Source of the DNA: Thermoplasmatota archaeon
GTDB lineage: Archaea > Thermoplasmatota > E2 > DHVEG-1
Length of the DNA: 6,434 bases
Assembly: GCA_030615845.1 (NCBI GenBank)
Contig: JAUWYM010000049.1
Coordinates: 1 to 6,434, forward strand
Direction: 5' to 3'
Shown here: in pieces, positions 5,998 through 6,434 of the stretch
How the letters are laid out: each line of letters begins with the position of its first letter
Numbering within the stretch: position 1 is the stretch's first letter
The notes under the pieces: generated by a model
Seen by the model: the letters and a program-made list of their open reading frames with translations, nothing else
Told to the model about the DNA's origin: nothing
Databases searched by the model: none
Made by a program: the position numbers and the translations under genes

Positions 5998-6434
5998 CTA
6001 TGATTTAGGCCTTTCTTCTTCCTGCTCGTCTTTTGGTTCCATTTGCTTTTTCAATAGATCCCTCATTTGTTTTTGGACATCTACTTGTTCTTTTTGATAA
6101 GCGACTTGCTCTTGTTGATAAGGAGTGATGACGCTTTCTTGCACTGCACTTTCAACCAATTTTTTTATCTCTTTATAGGGATGTACGCCATGGAGTTCGT
6201 AGTAGCTTCTCGTCCGGGGTGTTTGTACTTCTCTTCCGCCACCGAACAATCCAAAAAATCCAACCTTTTTTTCACCTATTTTTACACCACCTGCGGCAAA
6301 TGACTGATCGCTTCCAAGGCCAAAACCTGATTGGCTGATTGGAATGATTGTTCCAAATCCAAAGATTTGCCCTAGGATTCCTTGTTCTGAATTTATATCT
6401 GATATTTTGTCGTATCTGAGTGTTCTTTCTCTTT
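5998..6434 (-). CDS. Bacterial-type PH-domain protein, C-terminal part, 5' end outside window
   Basis: The frame is open to the right edge; 144 residues precede the TAG at 5998. The first visible stretch ([20 protein letters not shown], then [13 protein letters not shown]) is the typical end of a bacterial/archaeal PH-like domain (bPH2, YdbS/YdbT-like), with the tyrosine-aspartate-lysine-isoleucine segment and the GQIFGFGTI strand. These proteins usually have one or two transmembrane helices before this domain, and those would lie outside the window. A glycine-rich insert follows (around residues 35-66), then [20 protein letters not shown], the usual closing helix. The tail is a highly charged, Gln/Lys/Glu-rich coiled coil of about 40 residues containing heptad repeats. 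It starts well upstream of the in-frame TTG at 6249, because the homology continues above that codon. Family function is not well defined; membrane association is inferred. Confidence 0.75.
   Translation of the reverse strand, partial: RERTLRYDKISDINSEQGILGQIFGFGTIIPISQSGFGLGSDQSFAAGGVKIGEKKVGFFGLFGGGREVQTPRTRSYYELHGVHPYKEIKKLVESAVQESVITPYQQEQVAYQKEQVDVQKQMRDLLKKQMEPKDEQEEERPKS
6058..6120 (-). repeat. Three 21-base units encoding heptads in the tail of the PH-domain protein
   Basis: On the minus strand, units begin at 6120, 6099 and 6078 and encode [14 protein letters not shown] and VQKQMRD. The first two DNA units are close copies; the third has drifted. The period of 7 residues with hydrophobic or aromatic residues at fixed positions fits a short coiled coil, probably grown by tandem duplication. 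Confidence 0.65.

Overview
The window looks like a piece of a euryarchaeal chromosome with a mobile-element boundary at its left end. The archaeal evidence is a pyruvoyl-dependent arginine decarboxylase of the PdaD type, a DUF2240-like protein, the tail of an archaeal TctA-type (COG1784-like) membrane protein, a zinc-ribbon tyrosine integrase of the kind common in archaea, and promoters of the TATA/BRE form with GGTGA-type or missing Shine-Dalgarno sites. The exact lineage cannot be read from the sequence. Thermoplasmata or a methanogen-related group is possible, but that is a guess. All families are assigned by reading the translations; no database was searched.

Left region (1-1718). A tyrosine recombinase with all its catalytic residues runs leftwards out of the window and ends in a four-cysteine zinc ribbon. 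About 60 bases upstream of its start codon, on the opposite strand, lies the C-terminal part of a multi-pass TctA/COG1784-like membrane protein whose N-terminal half is missing. The homologous frame opens abruptly at about 1185. The simplest reading is that an integrative element or a deletion broke this gene, with the junction between about 1129 and 1190.

Central region (1699-2788). Two small genes on the minus strand overlap and form an operon. The first is a HisA-like but degenerate TIM-barrel protein. The second is a DUF2240-like protein with a GTG start placed by a strong GGTGA site. The DUF2240 3' end overlaps the 3' end of the broken membrane-protein gene by 20 bases.

Right region (2859-6434). 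On the minus strand, from right to left, come a PH-domain protein (5' end outside the window) with a heptad-repeat tail, pdaD (agmatine synthesis) with a promoter that predicts a leaderless mRNA, and a full-length ppsA (phosphoenolpyruvate synthase, the gluconeogenic entry point). The ppsA leader is the most unusual part of the window. A 42-43-base unit carrying the motif TTTCCGTTAAC, a Shine-Dalgarno site and an ATG is tandemly duplicated. The upstream copy opens a 16-codon reading frame whose stop codon overlaps the ppsA start. The two TTTCCGTTAAC motifs are exactly 42 bases apart.

The minus-strand genes share an orientation but appear to have separate promoters, except the HisA-like/DUF2240 pair. 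PpsA and PdaD are both central metabolic enzymes, and nothing here shows that they are co-regulated.
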